This document shows positions 24,826 through 35,736 of a DNA stretch of 64,000 nucleotides, piece by piece. The stretch comes from Meandrina meandrites (taxonomy: Eukaryota > Cnidaria > Anthozoa > Scleractinia > Meandrinidae): contig OY855914.1 in assembly GCA_963693305.1 (NCBI GenBank), positions 25,206,972 through 25,270,971 on the forward strand, written 5' to 3'. The translations under genes were made by a program, and so were the position numbers. Numbering within the stretch: the first letter of the stretch is position 1; every line of letters begins with the position of its first letter. The notes below the pieces were generated by a model, which saw nothing but the letters and a program-made list of their open reading frames with translations, was not told the origin of the DNA and ran no database searches.

Positions 24826-27800
24826 CTAAAACATTGGGCGAAAATGAGGGTCTCCAGGAGGGGGTCTTCCCGGGGGAGGTGCCCCAGGAGGGACCATGTT
24901 TCCCACACTTCGTGGTGGAATCCAGTCCCTCTCAGCCCGCCCAGGAGGTGGCATCCAGTCCCTTTCTCCTCGCACAGGAGGTCCTCGCTCGGCTGGAATC
25001 CATTCTGCCTCGGACCGAGGTGGCCCAGGGAATCTTCCTGGGAACCCGGGCGCCACAGGTCTAGGCCCAAAGCCTTCTTCAATTGGTGCAGGGGCCATGG
25101 GCCTCGTCACCCTCATCTCCTCAAACCTTGGAGAAGGTCCCTGCTCAGGACGCGGAAAGGCTCCTTGAGGAACATGTGGTATAGGGGCTGGTGCAGGAGC
25201 TTGTGTTGGAAAACCACTGACCACAGGATGCTGTTGGCGTGGCCCTTCCATGAAGAACGTTTCACGAGGAATTGTAGGCACCCCAAAATGGCGCCCGTCC
25301 ATAACGGGTACAGCGGCGACATTTCCAAAGGGCCTGTCACCTGGCATAATAGGGTGCGGGGGAACTGCTGGGAGGGCCTCAGGGCCTCGCAGTGGGGCCG
25401 CAAAGAAGGGCACTGCTTGAGGAAACATGGCACGTTGTATCTCGTTCTCAGCCTCCTCTCCTCCATCACTTTCTCCTCCCCCTTGCTCTCTCTGATGACG
25501 TCTCTTGATGTGCGATTGCAAGTCTCGCTGGGAGAAATAGCTCCGACGGCATCCCGAGATTCCATAGCGGCTTCCGCCAACTGAGCACACGTACACACTG
25601 CCCAGCGGTGCTCGCTCGATTCGTTGAACCCCATCTCCGCACCTGAAGCAAAGTTGTCAGATCTTCACTCAACGAATGATTTAATTTTGTTATTAAGGAG
25701 ATTGGAAGATTGCCTATAAAGCTGCTGAACATTTTCTATTCTATAAACTCGTGCTTATTTTCTAGTTTAGAAATATTTAATAGCCCACTAGAAGCGTAAC
25801 TTTTAGCGCTAGATTATTGAATAACAAGGAGGTGGAGAAACTGTTTAACGAGAAATAAAAGAGCTTCTGACCCTCGGTGAAAACAGTTCTACAAGTGTCA
25901 ACTGTGTGCACGTCGTTTGTTTGTTTAACGACTTCACTCTCCAGCCACAAATTGGATCTAAATCCAGTGTGGTGCCCGTGAAACTTGACAGCGAGTCATA
26001 TTTTGACCTGTTTTGAACAAACACTTGTACACAATATTGCTGTGGAAGATATTAGATTTAGATTTGGCTTTGTAATAGTTACCTTGGGCATTTGCCATTT
26101 CCCTTTTCAGCGCACGTCAGGCAAAACGAGTGTTTACACGGACTCTGAGCAGAAAAAAGTGAAAACAGAACAATCACTCAAGGCTCTAACGAGTACATCA
26201 TGTACAAGTCATGTAACCGTGACAAAGTACATGGCCATTCAAATGAACGCTATTGAGCAGTGCTTTCATGTGATACTGTTTATTATGCTGTACAAGGTGG
26301 CTCCCGGCCCTATCCCCCACCTGGAGGCAAGGAACTAAGAGAAGAGAGACAAGGTGGCTCTAACTTTTTAATCTGTAGATGAAACTCAAGTGTGTGGCCA
26401 TTCAAATGAAAGTTGTTATGTGGTACTCAGTGTTTATTATGTAAGTGAGATTGAAAGGGTGTTAACAATACTAACCAGTCGAACATACACCAGAATAGGC
26501 AGGGAACATTTCTCACAAAGATGAAGAAGTGGGTCTTGTACCTTCTGCCCAATAGGCACAATCTGCGAGGCCCCAAGGCCCTCCCAGCAGTAACCCCGCA
26601 CCCTGTTATGCCGGGTGACAGGCCCTTTGGAAATGTTGCCGCTGTACCCGTTATTATGCCGTACAAGGTTCCTAATGTTAACTCTGTTGATGAAACCCCA
26701 GTGTGTGGCCATTCAAATGGAATTTATTGAGCAGGCCAGTACTTTCATTAGGTACTGTACAAGGTGGTTCTAAAGTCTGTGGATGAAACCCTAGTGTGTG
26801 ACCATTCAAATGAAAGCTATTGACCAGTACTTTCATGTGTTACTCAGTGTTTATTATGTAAATGAGATTGAAAGGGTGTTAACAATACTAACCAGTCGAC
26901 CATACACCAGAATAGGCAGGGAACATTTCTCACAAAGATGAAGAAGTGGATCTTGTACCTTCTGCCCAATAGGCACAATCTGTAAAGATAAGTACAGAAG
27001 ATTTTAGGGATTGCATCTCCAGGTGCAAAGATAAGAATATGCAGCAAGCCCAGCTACGTCTGCACGTGGTCTCGCACACAGGAACTGAAGTAGACACATG
27101 GCAGCCACTTAATAAACAGCAGAACCTCTCCTTATGGGCCATCTAAATAATATGGACACTCCTGCTGTACAAGGAGGTGTTTGTGTGGACAGTTCAGCTA
27201 GCCAGAGAAACCAGGGGTGCTTTCCATTTACCCAACATTTTCAGATATTTCGGTCAGAAGTCCAATGGAATGGTCCATTTCAGTTCAGTCCTAACGGATT
27301 ATTTGTTTTTTTTTGCCAGTTAGACCAGTCGGACAGAAGTTTACTGTTTCATTTTGACAAACTGTTTAGCTACCTCACTTCAGTTTAGTAACCTCTCACA
27401 GATGGGGGGAAAGGAATGCAAAATGGAAATGTCCCTTCCTCTCAGTTGGCCCGGTTTCATCAGAGAACGTCATTCCATTTTACAACAGTCAGTCGCTGTT
27501 GGTCTGACCAGTTGGACTGTGAAAATGGAAAGCACCCCAGAATTATACAGATTCTCTGCCTCTAAAAATTAATACAGACACCTCCATAATACAGACACAA
27601 GCAGGATGTTCATTTTCCAGACTCACGGTTATTACTCATTTTCTTTCATCATCTCTCTATTTGTTATTTAAAACACATTAATTTTCCGAATCATGGCAAG
27701 GTAAAAATAGGTACAAAAACTCCAAAACTTCGGAACCAAATAAAACAAAGTAACCACAGTGCGATGCATTTGGCACAACAGCCGCTGTCGTTGGGAGAAG

Positions 27801-30800
27801 TGTTGTACGACAACCAGAGTAATGGCTGTGTAGGAGACTGAGACTTGCTTCAAAATTGAAAATTCTCTGATTGCAATTATAAATTACTTTGGCCAAGTTA
27901 GTTTACACAAAAGAAAACTTTCACACAACAATTAAGCACTTGTTGCAGCTTCAAAAAAACCCCAGACTTCTTCCAAATATTATAAGACTTTATCTTGACT
28001 TCCCATACTTTTTCCTGGTCTGAAAAATGAGTTCACAAATTTGCAGACTTTTTCAAGAATTAAAAGACTCTGCACAAACCCTGCGTTTTGTAGGTTTTCC
28101 GGTAAAACATTTACCGACACAATAAAGAAAAGACAGACAGTACGTGTACTTACTTGGTGGTCCCACTTAAGTTCTCTCAGGCCCACCTGTGGAGCTGCTC
28201 CAGTGGATGCAGGCGACTTCTGTTTCTTTTTGCTCTCTTTATCACCTAAAACAATGCAACTAAGATCAGCGATTCCACAAACAAAAAGCTCCACACTGAC
28301 CAAAGGGACACACACCTGGGTGTATGAACTTAGTCTTGTTTACAGCTACAGTCAACTTGTGGACACGCTCCGAGGGATGTCATTTAGTGTCCGTAATAGC
28401 GAGAGTCCGTAAGAGCGGAATGTAAGAAAAAAGTGCAACAATGGTAAAACTGCTTCTCAGTTGTTAGGAATAGAGGATGAGGGTTTGCTCTCTCTTAAAG
28501 AGTCTGGAAGGAAAAGGTACAAGCTGAAGTGAAAAAGCAAAGCACGTCTGTTGTATACCTACTGCAGGAAGTAATACAAAAATAAATATTCCAGAAGTCT
28601 TTTTATGTCTGTTTTGACAAATAATGAACAACAGACTACAATTTTACATAATTATGTTACATGAGAAGTTCACAGTGTCCACTTTATCAAGAGTCAAAAA
28701 CAAAAATATTGTTATTTTGACACTGCCAAAGTGCCCATAATTTTGTAACAGCGAGAGTTGTAATACTCAGTGCTTCAAGCTCAAGTTTTTCAGAAGTTGC
28801 CTTTTGGCGACTTTCTTTTGTAAAATGGTCGCCGCTAGAAAAATTTTGGTCGCCAAAAATCCAAGCGTTTTTCAAGCAGGACACCTTATGTTGCCTTACA
28901 TGAAGTAATACCGCTGACCATTATGAGCCGAATTAAAATCGTTCGAAGAACGTTCCAACGTAATTATTTTTGTCTGCATTGAAGAGTTTTTTTGTTGAAC
29001 TGTTCCAATTATCATGCAGAAAAGTAAATAAAGATTAAAGAAACAGGTAAGGAAGATAAACATGCAAAACAAGTTTAATTCTTGTACAGTAAACTAAAAC
29101 AATGGAAAGGAAATGTGGTTTGCAAACTTTATAGGCGGTTCCATGATCGAGGGCATCAAACAACACAATTAGGAGTCGGAGCAATGAGGTATCCCTAATT
29201 CAAACAGATAAGTAAGATAGGCGATTGAAATAGTTGTAATGAAAAGTTTTGTGGTCAAATTTGTTTGGCTTAGTGATTGAACTGCAAAAAAAAATGGTGA
29301 TGCGTAGCCAGCCCTTTGCATTACACTGGTCGCCAAATTGGCGACCTGTGTGGAAAATTTAGTCGCCAAATTTTATTTCCACTCGCCATGGCGACCAAAA
29401 TGGTTGCAGCTTGAAGCGCTGATACTGGGAACCATTTCCAGTCAAACCTCTATAGCTTTGGCTGGGGATATGAATTTTGTCCATGCTATATCATCATCAT
29501 TATAATTGTTAATATTTTCTACAGTGTATGTTAAAGGGACACCGTCAACCAGTGTCCTTTGCAAGCCTCTGTTGTTGTTGTTGTTTTTGATGTTGCACGA
29601 ACATTTCAACCAAATCACATCAAAAATGAGACATTAAATCAGCTAAAGAAACAATTGCTAAATTCTGGAGATACTGGGCGTTAAAAACACAACACGCAGT
29701 TTGATAAAAGTTATCCCTTCCACAAAAGATCCGTAATTTCTGTATTACAGAAATTACACTGAGCATTGTGGTTGACTGTGGAACTTAAACATTTGACAAG
29801 GTTTTGTCTCAAATTGCACAAATCTGCAACCTGCAGGACAGCAATTTTAGGTACATTTAAGCTGGGTTAGATTAACAGACCATAACTAAATCTTTGAAAA
29901 CGTCAATTTACCATCTGATCCACTTTTGGATCTTTCACTGCTCTTCCCTTCCTTTTTCTTGGTTTTTGCAGAAGACAGCGAACTTGCAGATTTGCTCTTG
30001 GCTTTAAGTTTCAAGGAAATGTTCCGTCTCACTGGCTGCGATGCTGATCCTTGATTTACCCCTTCTTGTTCCAGTTCAAGATCTAACAAGAAATTTTATA
30101 ACACTGTCATTTCCTTGTGAAGGTTAAGTTCATCATAATTAAGCCCCCACTCCCTGCATTTAGTTATTTCAGTTTGTGAACTCTGAAATTCAAACCTCAA
30201 CCAACAGTTTATGTTTTTTCGCTGCCATCAATCATCTAAGTGGACCTCTCAGGAAACTGAAGTTCACTTCAGCTGGACCAAAACTTACGTCTGTTGGTCA
30301 TGATTGGTAGATTTTTGTTTGTTTCTGTTTTTTTTTTAAGGTTCGTTGGCTGTCACCATCATATATTGATTGACAGCAGCAAAAAACCCAATAGCCAGTT
30401 GGGCTTTGAACTTCAGAGTTCGTATGTTATTGAAAGGCACAGTAAGGCCCTCTTAACCCATTTACACCTGGAGATTTTAAAAAAATGCATTTTTGGGGCA
30501 TTTTTGACAATTTAGGTCCAACCTACTTAAAACAGCATATGCAACATGACAGCATGCCTTTCTTTCAACTAGCATCACAGTATATGACATTTTTGCTCAG
30601 GTATGCACAAAACACAAAGTTTGGGGATAGTTACCGGTAGTTAACTGGGAAACTCACTTCTAAATCAAAACATGCAAGCCATAACTCAGAACAAATTTGA
30701 ATTTTTAAGCACAATTCCCAGCTTGGCAATTTCATCTGTTGATAAACAGTTGATTATGGAGCAATTATTTTCTGTTTCTTTGAAACAGAGCTGGTATTAC

Positions 30801-31655
30801 CTTGTTTTGTATGGCAAAATGAAAACCAGAACTTTGCAACTTGCTCAAGCAAATTTGAATTGAAAGTTACAAGTTGGTTAGATCAAACTGTCAATCAATA
30901 TTAGAACACTGCACTGCAACATTGCAGTTCCCATCAAAAGAACAACAAAAAAAATAATACAGAGACTATATGCCAACCCAAAATAAATTGAAATCCGGGA
31001 GACTGCAAGATTTGCATCAAGATACCTCTTCTCAATCCTCAAAATGGAGTCTATTCACCCACAAAACTGCATCAATTATCAAAATTTCCTCCCAAAATTG
31101 GCCAAAAAGGTAAAACCTTGTATTTTAAGCATTTTCCTTCATATCCAGGAGATTTGGTGACCTATGAGGGAGACTGGGAGACTTGTTCTGTGTCCGAGAG
31201 ACTCCCGGATAATCCGGGAAAGTTGGCATATATGTTAATACTGATTACACGCCAAAACGATTACCTCGCGTTGCTTTATAAGCAAGTCTAGCAACGCAAA
31301 ACAGTAAACATAATTCTAAATTGGTCAACAAACGTGAATTTGCAACCAATCAATGGTTAAATGATAAACTGCCAACGAACTAAGTCAATTAAGAAAGTCA
31401 TCCGTGATTACTATAAGGATGTTGTCGACAAAATAATTTGACAACTTATTATTATTATTATTACTTATTATTTGTTCACTTTCAAATAACGATTTCACCA
31501 TCACGAGGCTCTGAAAATGGTTTCCGTTGTTTGCAAATAATAAAAAGACCTACTTTTGTACCGAATATTGCTTTATGGAACCTCCAAATATACGAAACAT
31601 GGAGCATTTTGTCAAGAAAAGATGCAAAGAAAATCTCATGCTTACCGTCCTCCAT
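24826..31655 (-). CDS. CBLL1: E3 ubiquitin-protein ligase Hakai
   Basis: Six coding exons, in transcript order 31655-31646, 30082-29912, 28245-28154, 26979-26893, 26144-26083 and 25642-24826, join in phase to 412 residues. The first coding exon is only 10 bases (ATGGAGGACG then GTAAGC). The N-terminus has the basic [14 protein letters not shown] segment seen in Hakai proteins. A complete C3HC4 RING follows: C107, C110, C123, H125, C128, C131, C139, C142. Next is the Hakai knuckle C160, C172, H185, H190 containing [20 protein letters not shown], then a long proline-rich tail to the stop TAG. Hakai is a known RING E3 ligase that, with a substrate, ubiquitinates phosphotyrosine proteins such as E-cadherin and is also part of the m6A writer complex. 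Human CBLL1 is 491 residues, so the tail is shorter here. The RING-bearing exons are separated by an intron with a duplicated exon copy (26476-26562). Very secure identification. Confidence 0.94.
26229..26893. repeat. Intronic direct repeats around the duplicated CBLL1 exon
   Basis: Related blocks beginning GGCCATTCAAATG recur near 26232, 26397, 26707 and 26799 and are followed by variants of CTATTGAGCAGTRCTTTCATG and GTGTTTATTATG. The blocks starting at 26397 and 26799 each lead directly into one copy of the 87-base exon, so the duplication unit included the exon and about 80 bases of its downstream intron. Confidence 0.8.
26476..26654 (-). pseudogene. Duplicated CBLL1 RING exon fused to inverted last-exon fragment
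   Basis: Bases 26562-26476 (minus) copy the 87-base CBLL1 exon at 26979-26893 with two differences: one silent (GAC for GAT) and one changing the glycine of VYGRL to valine. Directly abutting it, 26563-26654 is a roughly 95 percent identical copy of 25300-25392 in the last CBLL1 exon, but inverted. The inverted piece supplies a CAG just before the exon copy, so an acceptor-like dinucleotide is retained, and the GTTAGT donor is intact. It lies in the intron between the real exon and the next RING exon. Either a non-functional duplicate or a potential alternative exon; the lost glycine favours the former. Confidence 0.85.
27212..27539. mobile_element. Inverted-repeat element in CBLL1 intron (hAT-like ends)
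   Basis: Ends are CAGGGGTGCTTTCCATTT on the left and the complement of CTGGGGTGCTTTCCATTT on the right. CAGGGGTG-type termini are common in hAT-derived MITEs. No 8-base duplication was visible, so the class is tentative. It lies between CBLL1 exons 3 and 4. Confidence 0.55.
28246..29911 (-). other. CBLL1 intron between coding exons 2 and 3
   Basis: This intron holds the inverted-repeat element at 28768-29421 and otherwise AT-rich sequence. No additional in-phase exon was seen. Confidence 0.6.
28768..29421. mobile_element. 654-base inverted-repeat element
   Basis: The left end CAGTGCTTCAAGCT and the right end AGCTTGAAGCGCTG are inverted copies. Five-base direct repeats ATACT flank it at 28763-28767 and 29422-29426. 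Near both ends the words GGCGACCAAA and TGGTCGCC recur. No reading frame of note; superfamily not assigned. Confidence 0.65.
30083..31645 (-). other. First CBLL1 intron
   Basis: The 1.56 kb intron between the 10-base coding exon 1 and exon 2. It has an ATT run at 31446-31470 and AT-rich sequence. Its splice sites (GACG/GTAAGC; TTCTTGTTAG/ATCTT) keep phase 1. Confidence 0.7.
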
Positions 31656-32364
31656 CTTGGATTTTCCTGTTCTTTGCAGTACTACCGCTGATCAGGTTGA
31701 TTGCTTCAAGTAGAAGAGCCCAGCCGAGCCAGCGTTAGAGTAGCGGTTTCCTTTGCAGCCCGCAGCCCGTACAATACCCCGTCGACCCCGTCAGGCAAAG
31801 TCCTTTGTTGGGACAAATGGTTACTCTTCCTTTTATATGGTACGAGCAGGAGGGGTGGGGGTGAAAAAACAGACGCGCGAAGAGAAACGGACCACCTGAA
31901 ACCTCGCGTGTCCAGGAGCCCTGGGCTCCGGGTGTGTGGTATTCCTCCCCCCACCCCCCTCCCCCGCCAAACTTCCACCACGCAAGCTATATTTACAGCC
32001 TATTTACCTTGATATTTTTCCAGAGAAAAGCCCCCTTGTAGGCTGGGAGATAACCTAGACTCTAATGATGATTTGAAACAACCACATAGAACTTCACCGC
32101 GGTCAAACGTCTGAGGCTGTTTTTGTTTTCTTATTTCGAGAGAAATCATTCACGTTAACGTGGAAGCATCAGTAAGGAAATGATAAAAAGCTGCTAAGGT
32201 TAAATATATTTTTCAGTTCCCTCCAACGAGATTCTTTACTCTTAAAATGCTCCGCACCTGAACAAAATTGCTTTGACAATGGCGCCGACAGTCGGCATTT
32301 CGCCTTTTTCAAACGCTTAGAACTTTTTTAGTAAAGTTCCAAAAAATCATTTGGGGGGTGTTAC
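31656..32364 (-). promoter_or_regulatory. CBLL1 5' untranslated and promoter region
   Basis: The sequence upstream of the CBLL1 start codon at 31655-31653 is locally GC-rich around 31740-31970, unlike most of the window, which suits a housekeeping promoter. No TATA box is obvious. A transcription start cannot be fixed from sequence alone. Confidence 0.4.
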
Positions 32365-33754
32365 TAAACAGAGTAACGGAGTAACGAGTAACGAGTAACG
32401 GGAAAAAAATTCCATAGGTAAAAAAATAAAAATAAAAATACTAAAAAAAAATAATAATAATAACATTCAAATAAAACATAGAAATAAGGACCTAGAATTC
32501 CGGATTGAAATTCCGGGTATTCCGTGTGGCAAATGGAACAGTATTTTCCGGTTGGCTGCATTAAGAAAGCAAAACAAATGGCGGACTCGTTGTCCCTTTT
32601 ACCTGATTTGGAGTTGTACTTGTTCGACGACTCTGAACTTAAAACGGACGATATTGTAAGCGAGGACGTTTTTTTTTTCAGTGCAGTTAACATGCGATGG
32701 AATTTAAATCGATTCCACGACCACTTTGAGTATACGAGAGCCTGCTAAATATTTTTAGGCTTATCGTCTTATCGATATATAGGAAAAAGGTCGCGCAACG
32801 CATAAAAAAATATATGGCCGGAATACCAACATTTCTTTATTTAATTCAGTTTCTGCAATAGATGTGAATTAAGAACTTAAGGTTTCGAGTTCAACGAGGG
32901 AAATCGGTAATGGTGCATTAATTCTGTCTGAAGTTGGCGCCGATGGGAATATTTACCGCGATAATTTAATCATGAAAATATAGTACTAAAATCGAATATG
33001 TGTTATCCACTCGGCCATAATGGTTACAATTTGATCGGTAAAACAATTTGTAATTTATAAGTAACACAGAAATCCAACCTAACGGACGTTGTACCAAATA
33101 AAAGTCCCAGTCTATTTATAGTATCTTCGAATTCCTTGCATAGTGTTTGTTTTATGAACACGGATGTTTCCGCAAATGCCTCAAAGGAGACCTGCAGTGG
33201 GAACGATAAAGACAATTATAAAATACTCTTACCTTCATCTCCCGAGTTATCCGATATAATAATGACATCGTAGTCATCTGTTGTTTTGATGGAGAGAAAT
33301 TATACTAGGCAGAAAGCCCAATTGGAGGTAATCAAAAACAAACAGTGAAAGTGGCAGGAAAACCGGCAAAGAAAACAGTCCATAACCCTTAATAAGGCAG
33401 CCCAAACAGCATCTTTCTTCATTGCTTTTGTAATTATTGCGGACTATATCGGCTGTTCCACAAATATGAGCGATAAAAAGAGAAAAAAAAACTCTTACCT
33501 TCCCCGAGGCGAGCCATGCTCTGACTGAGTGAGACGCAGTCACTTGACATTTTTAGCGCGAAAATCCTCTCGGCCGTTGTGCATTGCAACAAAAGGTTGT
33601 CATGTAGTCGTGTTATCAATGAAATTACTCCAAGGCTTGATTTGTAATTTTTTTTTTAGAATTTGTATTTTTTTTTACCTACGGAATTTTTTTCCCGTTA
33701 CTCGGTTTCTCGTTACTCCGTTACTCGTTACTCGTTACTCCGTTACTCTGTTTA
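32365..33754. mobile_element. 1.4 kb element with long inverted ends of GAGTAAC repeats
   Basis: The left end TAAACAGAGTAACGGAGTAA runs through tandem GAGTAACGAGTAACG units into GGGAAAAAAATTCC and a TA-rich piece. The right end is its inverted copy, finishing CCGTTACTCTGTTTA. Arms are about 65-90 bases, the right being longer by extra units. Target-site duplication is unclear. The interior holds a tiny spliced minus-strand frame (33181-33550) and, on the plus strand, an ATGGCGGAC start followed by an acidic 26-codon stretch ending in a GTAAGC donor (32578-32655), which may be captured host exons. Confidence 0.7.
33181..33550 (-). CDS. Possible three-exon micro-gene with acidic SUMO-interacting-type motif
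   Basis: Exons 33550-33499, 33277-33233 and 33191-33181 join in phase 1 to 35 codons, from an ATG to a TGA. Both donors are G/GTAAGAG and the acceptors (CAAAACAACAG, TTCCCACTGCAG) are good. The second exon encodes DDYDVIIISDNSGDE, a hydrophobic core flanked by acid and serine as in SUMO-interacting motifs. The third exon has an alternative phase-0 frame that stays open for 63 codons from 33215, so the gene could be longer with a different splice. It lies wholly inside the inverted-repeat element. No family recognised; it may be the captured 5' end of another gene. Confidence 0.35.
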
Positions 33755-33812
33755 ATTTAGTAAACCAGGAGAATACATGTTAAGTATCAAACTTTTAACA
33801 GTGAAAATAAAG

Positions 33813-34250
33813 GTCTACTTTGGCTTCGGCTCAAACCTGAGCAAGAGAAAAATGACCGAACGCGGAACGAAGTTTCTCTCTCGCGAGAGAGCAGTGCTTC
33901 GAGGCTATCGTCTTGAATTCTCGATCTGGAAAGACGACGGGTTTGGTTACGCTAATATTATTCCAGACGAAGACTCTATAGTTTATGGAGCTCTTTACTA
34001 CTGTGAAAACGGAAGCATGGCGAAATTAGACGAATTCGAAGCAGGTCGACTCCGCCGAATTGTCGTTAGGGTTGAAAAGAATGATGGCGAAGAAGTCGAG
34101 GCTTTTGAGGTGCATTCCAAGCTAACGAAGAATTCGTTAAGGAAGGGCTAAAACCAAGTGAGGTTTATTTAAACGAAATGCTTGAAGGAGAGGACTTCAT
34201 TCCTAAAAGAGTATGCTGAATATTTAAAAAGTTTGAAGAGCGGAAGGTGA
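33813..34250 (+). pseudogene. Gamma-glutamylcyclotransferase-like pseudogene
   Basis: The first half is open and gives VYFGFGSNLSKRKM, which fits the YGSNL substrate-loop signature of gamma-glutamylcyclotransferases, and later LDEFE, which fits the position of the catalytic glutamate. Compared with the intact copy at 35094-35552, this copy has a net two-base insertion near 34110-34130 and one extra base in the A run near 34206. The frame therefore leaves the family sequence early and stops at 34149-34151, while the remainder is still recognisable to a TGA at 34248-34250. The upstream ATG at 33777 is not in the conserved part. It begins about 60 bases after the inverted-repeat element. It could be functional only if the C-terminal third is dispensable. 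Confidence 0.75.
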
Positions 34251-35093
34251 AGTGCAACGGAGCTGAACATTGTATCGATGCAAATGTGTAAAGCGATTGT
34301 GAAACGAAGCGTAAAGCTGCTTTATTACATTCCATTCCGGACTATACACGTATGAACAGAGGGAATTAACAGGGGACAATTTGAAAATGCGAAGTTAATA
34401 TCATACTGAATAGAAAATAGTACAAGAAATGTTATGTATCATACATGTACGACGAACACTTCGATTTGTCGGGCCGATTTGTCAAGTCGGGAATTGAAGC
34501 GAATCGGAATGACGATCTAATGCGCGCGCGAGTCGGAAAAAGCCGTGATTCGTGTGTCGGGCCCGATTAGACGAACGAAAGGCAGCCTGCAATGATTGGC
34601 GCAAAACAAACTATGTCTGCAGTACTTAAATTGAAAAGTGATCTATTACCTACCATTTTTCAAAAAAATTTTGTGAAAAAGACTTGACTTTTATAGCCCT
34701 CATATGAGTGACGAATTTAGGGGTTTAGGGCATTTCTGGGCAAAAAGTCTGTTATAATATCTCGTCATTAAATGAACACTTGTACAAGACTTTCAAAAAG
34801 GCCCTCGCCAATAGAACTGGGCATATCCAGAACAAAGGGCTTCAGTGGTTTGCGGGATTTTTATGAGAAGGTTAGGGATGAGGGGTGATCACTCGTGCGC
34901 ATATCTCGAACTTGATACCCATCTCGAGTTTTCCTCGAGAGAGTTCCTAGTAGCAGAGGCCTCTTCGCGCGCGTGACTCTTGCCAGGAAACCTGTCACGC
35001 GATTTACTCGTCTTCACTGTCTTCACATCAATAAAGCTTCAGTTGAGTCAAACCCGTCGTTAATAAATTGAAGACACTCAAGACTACATCTTC
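34251..35093. promoter_or_regulatory. Spacer between the two GGCT-like copies
   Basis: Contains no gene. The last 200 bases before 35094 include GCGCGCGTGACTC and act as the presumed promoter and 5' untranslated region of the second copy. Confidence 0.4.
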
Positions 35094-35552
35094 ATGGAAG
35101 GAAAAGAGATTTACTTCGGCTTCGCTTCAAGCTTGAGCAAAAGAAAAATGACCGAACGGGGCGCGAAGTTTATTACACGTGAAAGCGCGGTGCTTCGGGG
35201 ATTTCGTCTTGAATTTAGCACGAACTGGAAGGATGACGGATTTGGCTACGCTAATATCGTCCCTGACGAAGGTTCAGCAGTTTATGGAGCCCTCTACACT
35301 TGCGAAAAAGGAAGCATGGCTAATATGGATAAGGAACACATCGTCGAAGGTAACAGACTTCGCCGTCACACGGTGCAAGTTGAAAAGAAAAATGGCGAGC
35401 TGGTGCAAGCGACAGCTTACCGGGCTAACGACGAGTTCGTTAACAAGGAGCTTAAGCCGAGTGAAGTTTATTTAAGCGAAATTCTTGAAGGAGAAGATAT
35501 CATTCCGAAAGAATATGCCGAGTATATTCGAAGCTTTAAGAGTGGAAAGTAA
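35094..35552 (+). CDS. GGCT: Gamma-glutamylcyclotransferase-like protein, single exon
   Basis: A complete 152-codon intronless frame. The start MEGKEIYFGFASSLSKRKM aligns with the YFxYGSNL loop of the GGCT family, and the rest follows the family: FGYANIVPDEGSAVYGALYT, then YRANDEF and KPSEVYLSEIL near the end. The family converts gamma-glutamyl amino acids or dipeptides to 5-oxoproline in glutathione turnover. Two key places differ here: the Y/F-G-S-N-L loop reads FASSL, and the D-E-x-E region with the catalytic glutamate reads MDKEHIVEGN with three extra residues. The neighbouring broken copy keeps both motifs. The protein may be catalytically altered. It lacks introns, which would suit a retrocopy or a naturally single-exon gene. 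It is shorter than human GGCT (188 residues). Confidence 0.82.
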   Translation: MEGKEIYFGFASSLSKRKMTERGAKFITRESAVLRGFRLEFSTNWKDDGFGYANIVPDEGSAVYGALYTCEKGSMANMDKEHIVEGNRLRRHTVQVEKKNGELVQATAYRANDEFVNKELKPSEVYLSEILEGEDIIPKEYAEYIRSFKSGK

Positions 35553-35730
35553 AGAACGCGTGATATGACTTTGAACTGCTTTGAACCGTGACCAAGTATA
35601 ATATGCAAATTAGGAAAATATATAAATTTGTTGAAGAAATGGTCAGATATATTGTGATACGATTTCTGATTTTGCAACAAAAAGCAGAACTTGCGTAGCA
35701 GAATTGAGAGGATTTAAGTTAGGTAGCTGA

Positions 35731-35736
35731 AATAAA
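35731..35736 (+). terminator. Polyadenylation signal AATAAA of the GGCT-like gene
   Basis: AATAAA lies about 180 bases after the stop codon and is followed by a T-rich stretch near 35754. Confidence 0.65.

Noticed and set aside
24820..25634. Large open frames on the plus strand and in a second minus frame over the last CBLL1 exon
   Set aside because: They are shadows of the proline- and glycine-rich CBLL1 tail, whose GC-rich codons leave other frames open.
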